A stretch of 64,000 nt of DNA from Clostridia bacterium. Its GTDB lineage: Bacteria; Bacillota; Clostridia; Christensenellales; CAG-138. This document shows, piece by piece, positions 33,608 through 41,958 of the stretch. A program made the translations under genes and the position numbers. The stretch covers positions 124,001 through 188,000 of the forward strand of contig JAFWOT010000014.1 of NCBI GenBank assembly GCA_017509785.1, read 5' to 3'. Position 1 is the first letter of the stretch, and the number at the start of each line of letters is the position of its first letter. The notes under the pieces were generated by a model. The model saw only the letters and a list, made by a program, of their open reading frames with translations. It was not told the DNA's origin and made no database searches.

Positions 33608-36386
33608 CTGTGTCTTCAACTCCTTCGTCTTCATCGTCAGTTTCAATTCCTTTTGTCATCTGATCTATCATCACAGCATTTGCTCTATATGTCACCATAA
33701 CTTTTGTTTCTGTATCGGGAAATGCATATGAGAACGCAAGTAGCACTTCCCCTTCAAAAGCGGCCTTTGCCTTTGCTTTATAAATCGCTTCATCTTCCGT
33801 ATCTTCTTGACTTACTTCGTTAAGTGCTATGGGAAACACTACCAGAATAGGCGTTTTGCGGTGCTTTAAGTATTCCTTTGCTGATAGTGCTTCTCCTTCT
33901 TTGTACCATAGCCCAGCATTTAACTGTCCCGGATCGAGGACTCGGTTGTTTGATCCACCGATTCGAATAAAATCTGTCTCGCTTCTGGTATGAAAACTAC
34001 GCACGACCGGATAAACGTCCATAAACTGCTTTCCGTCTTTTTGACTTCCGTTTGCAATTACGACGTCCCACCAGGGGTACTTGTCACTATCCTCTGTATA
34101 CTCAGCAAGTCCTGCAGTATTAAATTTTTTGTTTTCTATTGGTATCCGTATATCTTTAAACAGTTGAGCAATGTAATGCTGAGACACATTTTGTGCCATG
34201 TAGTACCGGTGTGAGTTTGGATTACCATCCTTACTCACCCACTTGAATTCGACATTTTTGCAGAATCTTCGGAAAGCCTCAATGTTATGCTTATTCACGG
34301 CAGGATCTTTATCCATTTTCGACGTATCAGCATAGACACCGCTGTAATTGAGACTGCGGACAAAAGTCTCCGTTCCGCGCATTTTGTTTCTGCTTGTTAT
34401 GAGCAACGTTGTTTCAAGAGTGTCGGGGCATTCTTTGATCATAATGCCGAAGTCACTAGGCTTCTTATCGCGCAACTTCATTTCTCCAAATTGCGTTTTT
34501 AAATCCTCCGTGGCGGATAAAACTGCATCAAACTGGTCTATGCTGATTTGTGACAGATAAATACGGCATAAGTCCATATACCTTGGCCTATATCCGAACC
34601 AACGGCACATCTGGAGAAGCGTATCGTATGCCCCGGCATGTCTGCTATAGTAGCTAATCATCAACCCCTCAAGAGTAAGGCCTCTAGAAAGCACCATGCC
34701 TCCGATCGCAATAACCCTAGCTCCTTCATCCTTTTTGTCATCATAGTCAAAGCGTTTTTTACTCCCTGAAGGGTCAAGGTTATTCATTTGTCCATTCCTT
34801 GAGTTGATTACAACTACAATGATTTTTTTGATTTCATCATACAACCCGCTCTGAATCTGTTCCCAAGGGATTGGCCCTTCTGCTTCTTCGCTATTTCCTT
34901 CACGAATGATTTTAAAAAACTCATCTTTAGTGTATAGTTCGTAAAGAGCATTGCAGTAACGGTTCTTGATGAATTCGGCAACCGGCATATCACTTAACTG
35001 CTCAATATCATTTTTGAGCTTTTCAAGATACTCATTTACTCTCTCCCAAATAAGAGCCTGCGTATCGTTATACCTTGTGATATTAATCATCATGCTACGG
35101 TGCTTTAGTCCCTGTCCGCGTAGTGTTCTTATAACATTGCAGATAACAAACGAATTTATAGCCTCAACCAAGCTTTTTGCCATGGCAGGGTATTGCACAT
35201 ATTTATCGTGAACGACCGGAAGAAAACTATCTTCGCTCTCAGAAATTAATCTTACATACCTAGAACGGGTTCCGTCAGCCGGAAAGACAAGCCTTCCGCC
35301 AAAATATGTGCTCGGTGCATGAAGCTGAGCTATAAAATCGCTCGGGAATAAGTCCAAATAGCTTTCGTCGTCTTTGGGGTTGATAAAAATATTTGCAAAC
35401 GGCGTTGCTGTATACCCAACATACGATGCAATCGGGAATTTGTTGAAAATATCACGAATGCATCGATTAATGGCCGTAGGCTTGTCAGGATCTTTTGCTG
35501 TCGAGATAGAAGCATTATCTGCCTCGTCATCAATAATCAATATGCTTTTGCAATCCAAACCTTTATCGCTCAATTCATATTGAAGTCTTTCTGCTACACT
35601 TTCCAAAACGCTCTTAACCTTCTTAACGACCAATACGACCGGTTTATTTATGTCTGCAATTGCAACATTATAATTCTTTTGAACAAATTTTTTGAAATCA
35701 TTAATCTGATTTGTGAACGGCACAGCAAAGTGTTCGTTGGTATTTAGACCAACACCTATAAATTCAATTGTATTGCCGATAGTTTCACTTCTTGCGCCAA
35801 TCACTCCGCTGTCTGTACGTTTTTGTGTCTGTTCGCGAAGAGAATTGGTGGTTCCCGCTAAAAGAACAACTATGCGGTACCCGTAGTCATAGGCCATATT
35901 AATTAAACCAAGATAGTTGGCTGTTTTTCCCGATTGAACATCTCCAACAACTAGGCCCTTTTTCTTTTCTGACAAAGCTGTAGTCTTTGGGTTTGCGCAT
36001 CTTGCCAGAATCTGTTCACAAGTAGTTTCAATATTAGTTATTACCTTAGGTTCAAAACCGTTGTTTGACAGATAGAGCTTGTATCTGTCAAAAAACGGAT
36101 GTTGAATACGTTCTTTTTCCTTGTATAGCCAATACTTTGCTTCTCGGTCGATATCAATGAACTCAGGATCGTATGTTATAATACCGACTTCGCTCTCATA
36201 ACGGCTGACAACTGCTTTTACAATAGGATTGTGTTCTTCCGTTGCAACCAAATTGGGAAGCACTATCGGAAATAGAGCTTTCGCAGTCTGAACGACATCG
36301 TTGTGCGGAATCCGTTTACCCTGAATCGCACCGTAAAGCACAGTATAAAGCGTATTAACTGCTGCTTGATATTTCTCAGTTGTCAT
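33600..36386 (-). CDS. Z1-domain ATPase/endonuclease-associated protein
   Basis: 928 residues. It has a P-loop near residue 160 (LVVGDVQSGKTANYLGLI), a Walker B-like SILIIDDEADNAS, then the Z1 domain (VIAIGGMVLSRGLTLEGLMI, LLQMCRWFGYRPRYMDLCRI). These are helicase-like motifs ending in the Z1-specific part. Z1 proteins are core parts of defence systems containing GHKL ATPases and AIPR. The start at 36386 follows AGGAGG; the longer frame to 36500 lies inside the GHKL gene. Overlap with that gene is 11 bases. Confidence 0.9.
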   Translation of the reverse strand: MTTEKYQAAVNTLYTVLYGAIQGKRIPHNDVVQTAKALFPIVLPNLVATEEHNPIVKAVVSRYESEVGIITYDPEFIDIDREAKYWLYKEKERIQHPFFDRYKLYLSNNGFEPKVITNIETTCEQILARCANPKTTALSEKKKGLVVGDVQSGKTANYLGLINMAYDYGYRIVVLLAGTTNSLREQTQKRTDSGVIGARSETIGNTIEFIGVGLNTNEHFAVPFTNQINDFKKFVQKNYNVAIADINKPVVLVVKKVKSVLESVAERLQYELSDKGLDCKSILIIDDEADNASISTAKDPDKPTAINRCIRDIFNKFPIASYVGYTATPFANIFINPKDDESYLDLFPSDFIAQLHAPSTYFGGRLVFPADGTRSRYVRLISESEDSFLPVVHDKYVQYPAMAKSLVEAINSFVICNVIRTLRGQGLKHRSMMINITRYNDTQALIWERVNEYLEKLKNDIEQLSDMPVAEFIKNRYCNALYELYTKDEFFKIIREGNSEEAEGPIPWEQIQSGLYDEIKKIIVVVINSRNGQMNNLDPSGSKKRFDYDDKKDEGARVIAIGGMVLSRGLTLEGLMISYYSRHAGAYDTLLQMCRWFGYRPRYMDLCRIYLSQISIDQFDAVLSATEDLKTQFGEMKLRDKKPSDFGIMIKECPDTLETTLLITSRNKMRGTETFVRSLNYSGVYADTSKMDKDPAVNKHNIEAFRRFCKNVEFKWVSKDGNPNSHRYYMAQNVSQHYIAQLFKDIRIPIENKKFNTAGLAEYTEDSDKYPWWDVVIANGSQKDGKQFMDVYPVVRSFHTRSETDFIRIGGSNNRVLDPGQLNAGLWYKEGEALSAKEYLKHRKTPILVVFPIALNEVSQEDTEDEAIYKAKAKAAFEGEVLLAFSYAFPDTETKVMVTYRANAVMIDQMTKGIETDDEDEGVEDTDD

Positions 36387-37839
36387 TTCCAAAAATCCTC
36401 CTCTTAATCTCTTCTTTCCTGGGTAATAGTCTCTGGTAGTTTTCTGCCATGAAAATGTTTTCGAAGACACTCTTTCTCGTCTCGCTATCAAAGAAGGCAA
36501 TGATGGCTTCTATCTCGCTTATCAGTCGCTCGTCTTCGACGTCTTCTCCCGAATTAACAATGGTCAATGCATCCATATTATCGTTATTAATACGATACTT
36601 AGGAAGATAGCTTTCAATTTGCGACAGCACTATTTCCAACAATTCTTTCTCGCTCTCGCCAAGAGCATTATTGAGTGCAACTATAGCGGGCATTTCTCTG
36701 TTTATCTGATACTTAATCTGGCCTTCGTGCAAATTAACACGGTCCCAAACTTGGACTTCCGGCATCTGTTCCTTTACGCCCGGGAAACGCGTCGTCCTTC
36801 TGCTTCTAATAACCGAATCCTCAACGGCAGCTTTTATCTGGTTCTTTATGATATCAGGAATTCTTGCAGAGGACTTTTTAACATCTAAAGTCCATACTTC
36901 ATCTAAGGACGATGGTATGTCGACCTGAATCCTGGCCAGCTTATTCAGCTCACTGCGTATGCCCATCCTCATCCAATTGCCCCAAGAGATAAGCCTTTTG
37001 TTCCGATAGATGTAAAACCCCTGCTCGTCATATATGCTCTTCGGATTGCCTAGCAGTGCTTTTTCCTCGGATGTCAACGTGTTTGCAAACGGCAAAGTGT
37101 ACGGTGTTACCGTAATAATAGATTCTCCGATACTGATCCTTGTTGTTCTGCCCGTTTGCTGACGTCCGAATGAACCGAGCAAAAACGGATCTCTTCGCTC
37201 GATTCGTTTGTTATTGAAGTAGATTTCTAGATCATCGTAGAACCTATGAAAAACGAATTCTACATGTTTTTTTGCTTCGGCAACAGCGCTCCTAAAGCTA
37301 TCTTCGAAACTCTTGGAGCTGGATTCAATTTTATCAAACTTTTCCCAAACCACTAAAGTTCCGCTATCGTACTCGCGCAGTTCATCAATATATGGCAGTT
37401 CGGCGATCTCGTTTTTATCCAGCACTGATAGGACGAGCTTGTTGCTGTTTTCTATCTCATCTAAGTCAAATGACATTGCATTGATTTTGCCGTATTTTTT
37501 ACTAGCTACGATAAACTCTCTACACTGAGAAAGAGAAGCAGATTTTAAGCCAAGACCAAACCTGCCGAGCTCAAGCTCGCAGTCCTCTTTGCCCGTTCTA
37601 TCTGATCCTGGAAGCATTGCGTTGTTAAGTTCAGCAAAACTCATTCCGTTTCCGTTATCAAGAATGCAGAAAAACGGAGTGGCTGCAAGAGGATCGGAAT
37701 AGACTCTGACAGTATTCGCTTGGGCCGAGACACTGTTGTCGATAATATCCGCAACAGCAGTTGAAAAGTTATACCCGATAGCCCTTAGCCCCGTAAGCAA
37801 CGCTTTTGCCGGGAACTGTTTTTCAACTAATTCACCCAT
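36376..37839 (-). CDS. GHKL (MORC/MutL-like) ATPase
   Basis: 487 residues. The Bergerat ATP-binding fold is clear: DIIDNSVSA (N box), ILDNGNGMSFAEL (G1) and LGRFGLGLKSASLSQ (G2). The region after ~200 contains a transducer-like domain, and the C-terminus is helical. GHKL proteins close like a gate on ATP binding. In this cluster it pairs with Z1, DUF4420 and AIPR as in the Mza system (MutL, Z1, DUF, AIPR), known to protect against phage. Confidence 0.9.
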   Translation of the reverse strand: MGELVEKQFPAKALLTGLRAIGYNFSTAVADIIDNSVSAQANTVRVYSDPLAATPFFCILDNGNGMSFAELNNAMLPGSDRTGKEDCELELGRFGLGLKSASLSQCREFIVASKKYGKINAMSFDLDEIENSNKLVLSVLDKNEIAELPYIDELREYDSGTLVVWEKFDKIESSSKSFEDSFRSAVAEAKKHVEFVFHRFYDDLEIYFNNKRIERRDPFLLGSFGRQQTGRTTRISIGESIITVTPYTLPFANTLTSEEKALLGNPKSIYDEQGFYIYRNKRLISWGNWMRMGIRSELNKLARIQVDIPSSLDEVWTLDVKKSSARIPDIIKNQIKAAVEDSVIRSRRTTRFPGVKEQMPEVQVWDRVNLHEGQIKYQINREMPAIVALNNALGESEKELLEIVLSQIESYLPKYRINNDNMDALTIVNSGEDVEDERLISEIEAIIAFFDSETRKSVFENIFMAENYQRLLPRKEEIKRRIFGNDN

Positions 37840-37919
37840 TGTTGTTACCTTTCCAAACAGTACAAACCTGCTTTTTTGTTTATCACTCTGCCTAGGTTCG
37901 TTACATCTTCTTCTGAAAG

Positions 37920-39056
37920 TTATTTATACTTATCACCGAACATTGAATCAAATACAGCTTCCAGCACGTTCACAACAATAGAGTTGCCAATTAACTTATT
38001 AAGCTTGCGGTAGCTGTAACCAAGAGAGGATGCTTTTTCGTATTCATCCGCAGTAAACCCCATTAACAGGAAAGCTTCACGAAGTGTTAGCCTTCGGTAA
38101 GTTTTCCCCTTCGGCCCGCTATATTCAAACAAAGCTGCAGTATGCGTCCGATCCATATTGCACGTTATTGTTCTAATTATTGTATTATTGTTTATCTCTT
38201 TTCCGTTAATCTCCCACATTACATCTCGCGAGGGTGTTTTGTTTAGCTGGGCGATGTTTGCTTCCCGCTTGTAAGTTGGATTTTGATAATCATCCATTAT
38301 AAAATCGTGGATGTTGTATTTTCGTTCTCCCTTTTTCGCCTCTATTTTATCCTTTACATTTAGAACCTCTCCCAGATGGCTTACTATGAAAGCTCTTTCG
38401 CGATCCTGAGGCACTCCAAAATCTAAGGCATTAAGAATCATGCAATCGCTATTTGAATACCCAATTGAGGTTAAAAACCCCAACCATTGCTCAAGATCTT
38501 CTTTGTTCTTATCTGCTTTAATTGTCTTCACGTTCTCAAGCAACAAATACTCAGGCAATCTGTTTAGCTCTGCAAGCTCTTTTAAAATCCGTTCAATCTC
38601 CCAAAGCAATCCGGAGTGAGTGCCGGAACCTTTTTTCATGCCTTTTCCAAGTCCGCCTGTTGAAAGGTCCTGGCAAGGAAAACTGTAAACAAGCAAATCC
38701 GTTAATGGCATATCCGCGCCCTTTAATTCAGTTATAGACCCGAAGTTATTTGCTTTTTTATTTGCTCTGTATAAATCGCGTTTTTGATCTTCGGATAAAA
38801 TTTTTAGGTTAGTCGGCCTAATAGACGTAGCACTAAACGTAAACTGATTAAGGTATTCTTCGACGAGTTTAATATCCTGGGGAACATCCACTTCGACATT
38901 CTCACAGTGAATAGCTGCATAACACTCAATTGCGTCAATAAACCAGTCGCTAATTCCTACAATTTCATAATTGATCCCAAGCCGCTCTAAAGCTGAGGCC
39001 TGAGCCCCAATACCAGCAAATGCCTCAAAGACACGTAGTTTTTTCGGTTCACTCAT
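37920..39056 (-). CDS. DNA (cytosine-5) methyltransferase
   Basis: 378 residues. Motif I is EAFAGIGAQA (11-20), the catalytic motif IV is FPCQDLS (Cys128), motif VI is LLENV (about 172-176), QDRERAF is motif VIII, and motif X is LIGNSIVVNVLEAVF. The target recognition region (about 230-320) does not reveal the site. It marks host DNA so that partners can tell self from non-self. It is encoded between the WYL regulator and the GHKL ATPase on the same strand. Confidence 0.95.
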   Translation of the reverse strand: MSEPKKLRVFEAFAGIGAQASALERLGINYEIVGISDWFIDAIECYAAIHCENVEVDVPQDIKLVEEYLNQFTFSATSIRPTNLKILSEDQKRDLYRANKKANNFGSITELKGADMPLTDLLVYSFPCQDLSTGGLGKGMKKGSGTHSGLLWEIERILKELAELNRLPEYLLLENVKTIKADKNKEDLEQWLGFLTSIGYSNSDCMILNALDFGVPQDRERAFIVSHLGEVLNVKDKIEAKKGERKYNIHDFIMDDYQNPTYKREANIAQLNKTPSRDVMWEINGKEINNNTIIRTITCNMDRTHTAALFEYSGPKGKTYRRLTLREAFLLMGFTADEYEKASSLGYSYRKLNKLIGNSIVVNVLEAVFDSMFGDKYK

Positions 39057-39094
39057 GATACTCTTTCTTCTTTCGATGTTACTTTTTTAGCGTG

Positions 39095-40078
39095 TTACTC
39101 AGTCCCTAACTTGGCATTGAAAAGCGATATAAACTTTTCTTTAACCTTCCTCGGCCCTTCTATCATCATCCTCCCTTCAAACTGGAACACCCAACCGAAG
39201 AAGACATTGCTGACCTGGACGGGCACGCGGGCGCGAAGGGTGGTATCGTCGACGCGCTCGATCTTGGTGTCCTCGCCGAATTTGTCGTAGACGCAGCCGA
39301 GGAGGGACTGATCAAACCGCAGGGTCACCTGGGAAGTGGGGCCGCTGTGCATTTTGAACGCGGCCTTCACGTGGCTGTCGACGTCGGCGCGCATCTTGAG
39401 GGCTGTCTCGCAGGCGTCGGCTTCCTCGGCCTCGACGGTATCCATACGGTCGATGCGGTAGGTGGTCTTGGCGCGGTGCTTAGTGCTGTACGCGAGGAGG
39501 TAGTAATTATCCTCGTGCATTACCATCGCGATCGGATCGACGACATAACGGGACTTATCCTTTCTGAACACGCGCTCGCCGTTTTCATCGAGATCGTAAT
39601 AGAAAAATGAAACCTTCTTCTTTTTCAAAAGAGCGGTTTCGATGTTGAGAACGGCATAATAAACCTGTTCGTTTGTGTGCTTGCGCGTATTGAAGGCGAC
39701 GAGGTTGCGGGTCAGGAGCTCCGCGCGGTTATTGCCGCCGAGAGCGGCGAGCTTTTCGATGAGCTCGTCGGACTTCTTATCCGTTATGAAGGTCGCCGCC
39801 TGTACGGCGTCGATCAGTATCTTGAGCTCGGACGTGCTGAACCCGCGCTCCGCGACGTAATACGCCTTGTTATGCCCGACGAATCGGCTCATGACCTCAT
39901 ACCCGCACTCGTTGAGCATATCGATATCCATAGTGACCGTCCTGCGGTCACAGCGAATGCCCATCTCCTCAAGCCTTTTGACGATCTCGTTCGTCGTCAA
40001 AGGATGCGCTTCGTCGGTTTCCCGGCTCAGCATCTCCCACAGCTTCAGAAGCTTGATCTTTAAAAGAGTCGTGGTCAT
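39095..40078 (-). CDS. WYL-domain transcriptional regulator (copy 2)
   Basis: 327 residues with an N-terminal winged helix (NEIVKRLEEMGIRCDRRTVTMDIDMLNECGYEV), a WYL domain (KKVSFFYYDLDENGERVF, RYVVDPIAMVMHEDNYYLLA) and a WCX-type tail. The start at 40078 follows GAAGGAG. It lies 38 bases upstream of the methyltransferase on the same strand, so it is the probable first gene and regulator of the defence operon. It is GC-rich like copy 1 but the genes it precedes are AT-rich. Confidence 0.9.
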   Translation of the reverse strand: MTTTLLKIKLLKLWEMLSRETDEAHPLTTNEIVKRLEEMGIRCDRRTVTMDIDMLNECGYEVMSRFVGHNKAYYVAERGFSTSELKILIDAVQAATFITDKKSDELIEKLAALGGNNRAELLTRNLVAFNTRKHTNEQVYYAVLNIETALLKKKKVSFFYYDLDENGERVFRKDKSRYVVDPIAMVMHEDNYYLLAYSTKHRAKTTYRIDRMDTVEAEEADACETALKMRADVDSHVKAAFKMHSGPTSQVTLRFDQSLLGCVYDKFGEDTKIERVDDTTLRARVPVQVSNVFFGWVFQFEGRMMIEGPRKVKEKFISLFNAKLGTE

Positions 40079-40114
40079 GGCGTACTCCTTCGAGGATAGA
40101 ATAATCCAAAGGAT

Positions 40115-40143
40115 ATTATACCATATCGCCATGCCGGATTCAA
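40115..40143 (-). promoter_or_regulatory. promoter of the Mza-like defence operon
   Basis: Minus-strand TTGAAT, 17-base spacer, TATAAT, about 35 bases before the WYL start. Confidence 0.75.
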
Positions 40144-40325
40144 GGATAAAGAGTCGATTCTTGTTGCTCCTTCGGAATACTTATGACATTTCAACATTAA
40201 TTCGGCATGAGAATGACTGCATTTCAAAGCAAGCCTCTGCCGGGTTCGCTCAACTTTCACCGCTTCATGAACTCTCACGGTTTGCCTGTTAAGAAAATAA
40301 AATGTAATTTTTATTGTATTTGGTG

Positions 40326-40354
40326 TTGCGTTTCCCTGCAGGTCGTGCTATAAT
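40326..40354 (+). promoter_or_regulatory. conserved promoter in end block copy 1
   Basis: TTGCGT, 17-base spacer, TATAAT, kept unchanged in copy 2 (60504-60532). It points toward the attachment core. Confidence 0.75.
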
Positions 40355-40525
40355 GCAGGTGTCGGCGGGAGGGATCCTGCCGGAAAGCCCGCGGCGGCCC
40401 CCGAAAATGCGATTGCATATCGATGGCGAGGGTCATGGGGCGGTTCAATACGTACAAAATATGCAAAATGTGCATCATGTGCACCGGGTGATAAATTTCC
40501 TTAGCAAATTTGTTAAGGTTGGCTC

Positions 40526-40539
40526 GAGTGGGAATGATG
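40526..40539 (+). other. attachment core between islands 1 and 2
   Basis: GAGTGGGAATGATG, identical to the guaA 3' end at 9590-9603. Confidence 0.72.
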
Positions 40540-40556
40540 CAGTATAAACCGGATAG

Positions 40557-40583
40557 AAAAGCTCCCAAATTCGGGAGCTTTTT
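40557..40583 (+). terminator. terminator at the left end of island 2
   Basis: AAAAGCTCCC pairs with GGGAGCTTTT around a short loop, then T. It stops the RNA started in the preceding island end block. Confidence 0.88.
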
Positions 40584-40605
40584 GCGTGCGCGTCAGTCTG
40601 TATTA

Positions 40606-40634
40606 TAGACAACATAACGGTTTTCTGTTATGAT
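40606..40634 (+). promoter_or_regulatory. promoter of the radical SAM gene
   Basis: TAGACA, 17-base spacer, TATGAT. The ATG at 40630 lies inside the -10 box, so translation must begin downstream at the GTG at 40666. Confidence 0.65.
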
Positions 40635-40665
40635 ATTATCAGACTTGAAACGCGGAGGGAACGCC

Positions 40666-41553
40666 GTGCATTATGTGAAGGTGAAGGGGATCTTATCCTC
40701 TCAAAACGGAATGAATCTTTACCGGGGCTGCACGCACGGATGTATTTACTGCGATTCAAGGAGCAGCTGCTATCGGATGGATCACTCTTTTGAGGATATC
40801 GAGATCAAAGAAAACGCCCTTGAGCTGCTTGAAGACGCGCTGCGCCGCAAGAGAAAGCGCTGTATGATCGGCACGGGCTCCATGAGCGATCCGTACATGC
40901 CGTTGGAAGCAAAAACGGAATACACGCGAAAAGCATTGTCGATCATCGAAAAATACGGTTTTGGCGTCGCCCTGCAGACAAAGTCCGACCGCGTGCTCAG
41001 AGATCTGGATATCCTGAAACGTATCAACGAAAAGACCAAGGCCGTTGTTCAGATGACTCTTACAACGGCGGATGAAAGCCTGTGCAGGATGATAGAGCCG
41101 AATGTCTGCCCGACAAAGGAGAGGTTCGAGGCGCTGAAAACCCTGCGCGATAACGGTATTCCCACCGTCGTGTGGCTGTGCCCGATACTGCCCTATATCA
41201 ACGATACCCGCGAGAACATCGAGTCGATCCTTCAAATGTGTATTGAGGCTGAGGTGCGCGGCGTGATCTGCTTTGGGATGGGGCTGACGCTCAGAGACGG
41301 CAATCGCGAGTATTTCTACCGCCAGCTTGACAGGCATTTTCCCGGATTGAAGGAGCGCTATATCAGGGAGTACGGTGACCGCTACGAGATCCCCAGTCCA
41401 CGCAGCGACGAGCTGATGAGCCTGTTTCATCACACCTGCGGGCAAAACGGGATCATGCACGACAACGGCGAGATCTTTGCTTTCCTGCACCGCTTCGAAG
41501 AGAAGGCGCCGTTCGGACAGCTCAGCTTGTGGGAGCTTCAGCCGAATGAATGA
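40666..41553 (+). CDS. radical SAM protein of the spore photoproduct lyase-like (SPL/Rv2578c) type
   Basis: 295 residues. The iron-sulfur cluster motif is CTHGCIYCD (CxxxCxxC). TGSMSDPYMPLEAKTEYTRK and LCPILPYINDTRENI fit the Rv2578c/SPL-like radical SAM family, whose substrates are mostly unknown. The GTG start at 40666 is set by GGAGGG and by the promoter. First gene of island 2, followed closely by an ASCH-domain gene and an unknown gene on the same strand. Confidence 0.85.
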   Translation: MHYVKVKGILSSQNGMNLYRGCTHGCIYCDSRSSCYRMDHSFEDIEIKENALELLEDALRRKRKRCMIGTGSMSDPYMPLEAKTEYTRKALSIIEKYGFGVALQTKSDRVLRDLDILKRINEKTKAVVQMTLTTADESLCRMIEPNVCPTKERFEALKTLRDNGIPTVVWLCPILPYINDTRENIESILQMCIEAEVRGVICFGMGLTLRDGNREYFYRQLDRHFPGLKERYIREYGDRYEIPSPRSDELMSLFHHTCGQNGIMHDNGEIFAFLHRFEEKAPFGQLSLWELQPNE

Positions 41554-41604
41554 CGCTTGGAGAGCACGCTGATTCTTTATAACAGAAAACACAGGGGGCG
41601 GAAC

Positions 41605-41958
41605 ATGATCCACAGAATGAAGCTTTGGCACGATTCCTTTATGAAGATCCTCGAGGGAACGAAGACGATCGAGATGCGCCTGTTCGACGGGAAGCGCTCC
41701 GCGGTCTCGGTCGGCGATACGATCGTATTTGAGGATGCATCCGATGGTGCGCAAATGGAGTGCGCCGTCCTCGCCCTGCACAGGTATCCTTCATTTGCGG
41801 AGCTCTATGCCTATCACGACAAGGTCAGCATCGGCTACGGCGAAAACGAGAACGCCGATCCCGCCGATATGCTGGAGTACTATTCGGAAGAAGAGGTCCG
41901 CAAATACGGCGTGGTGGGGATAGAAATAAAAGCTGTAAAGGACGATAGGACTCGATGA
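41605..41958 (+). CDS. ASCH-domain protein
   Basis: 117 residues: MKLWHDSFMKILEGTKTIEM, SVGDTIVFED and YGVVGIEIK fit the ASCH fold, a PUA-like domain thought to bind RNA or modified nucleic acid. The start at 41605 follows GGGGGCGG. It overlaps the next gene by four bases (ATGA). Confidence 0.82.
   Translation: MIHRMKLWHDSFMKILEGTKTIEMRLFDGKRSAVSVGDTIVFEDASDGAQMECAVLALHRYPSFAELYAYHDKVSIGYGENENADPADMLEYYSEEEVRKYGVVGIEIKAVKDDRTR

Larger units (their letters stand above)
40263..40541 (+). repeat. conserved island end block, copy 1 (right end of island 1)
   Basis: About 279 bases closely matching 60441-60709 in the same orientation, with a ~10-base indel near 40457. It contains a promoter (40326-40354), a GC-rich inverted repeat, and at its last bases the guaA attachment core (40526-40539). 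Homology between the copies ends two bases after the core, as expected if each copy is the right end of a separate element. Confidence 0.88.
40361..40583 (+). ncRNA. predicted ~220-nt RNA crossing the attachment site, copy 1
   Basis: Runs from the promoter at 40326 to the terminator at 40557. It contains a near-palindrome around GGCGGGAGGGATCCTGCC. Short frames inside are broken by an indel between the two copies, so a noncoding role is favoured. Transcription is predicted, not shown. Confidence 0.45.

Noticed and set aside
40263-40583. Retron msr-msd RNA or small-protein gene in the end block
   Set aside because: No reverse transcriptase is nearby, and the short frames (around 40406-40547 and 60602-60805) are not kept in both copies because of a ~10-base indel.
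40630-40665. ATG at 40630 as the start of the radical SAM protein
   Set aside because: It overlaps the -10 box of the likely promoter and lacks a ribosome site; GTG at 40666 has GGAGGG in front.
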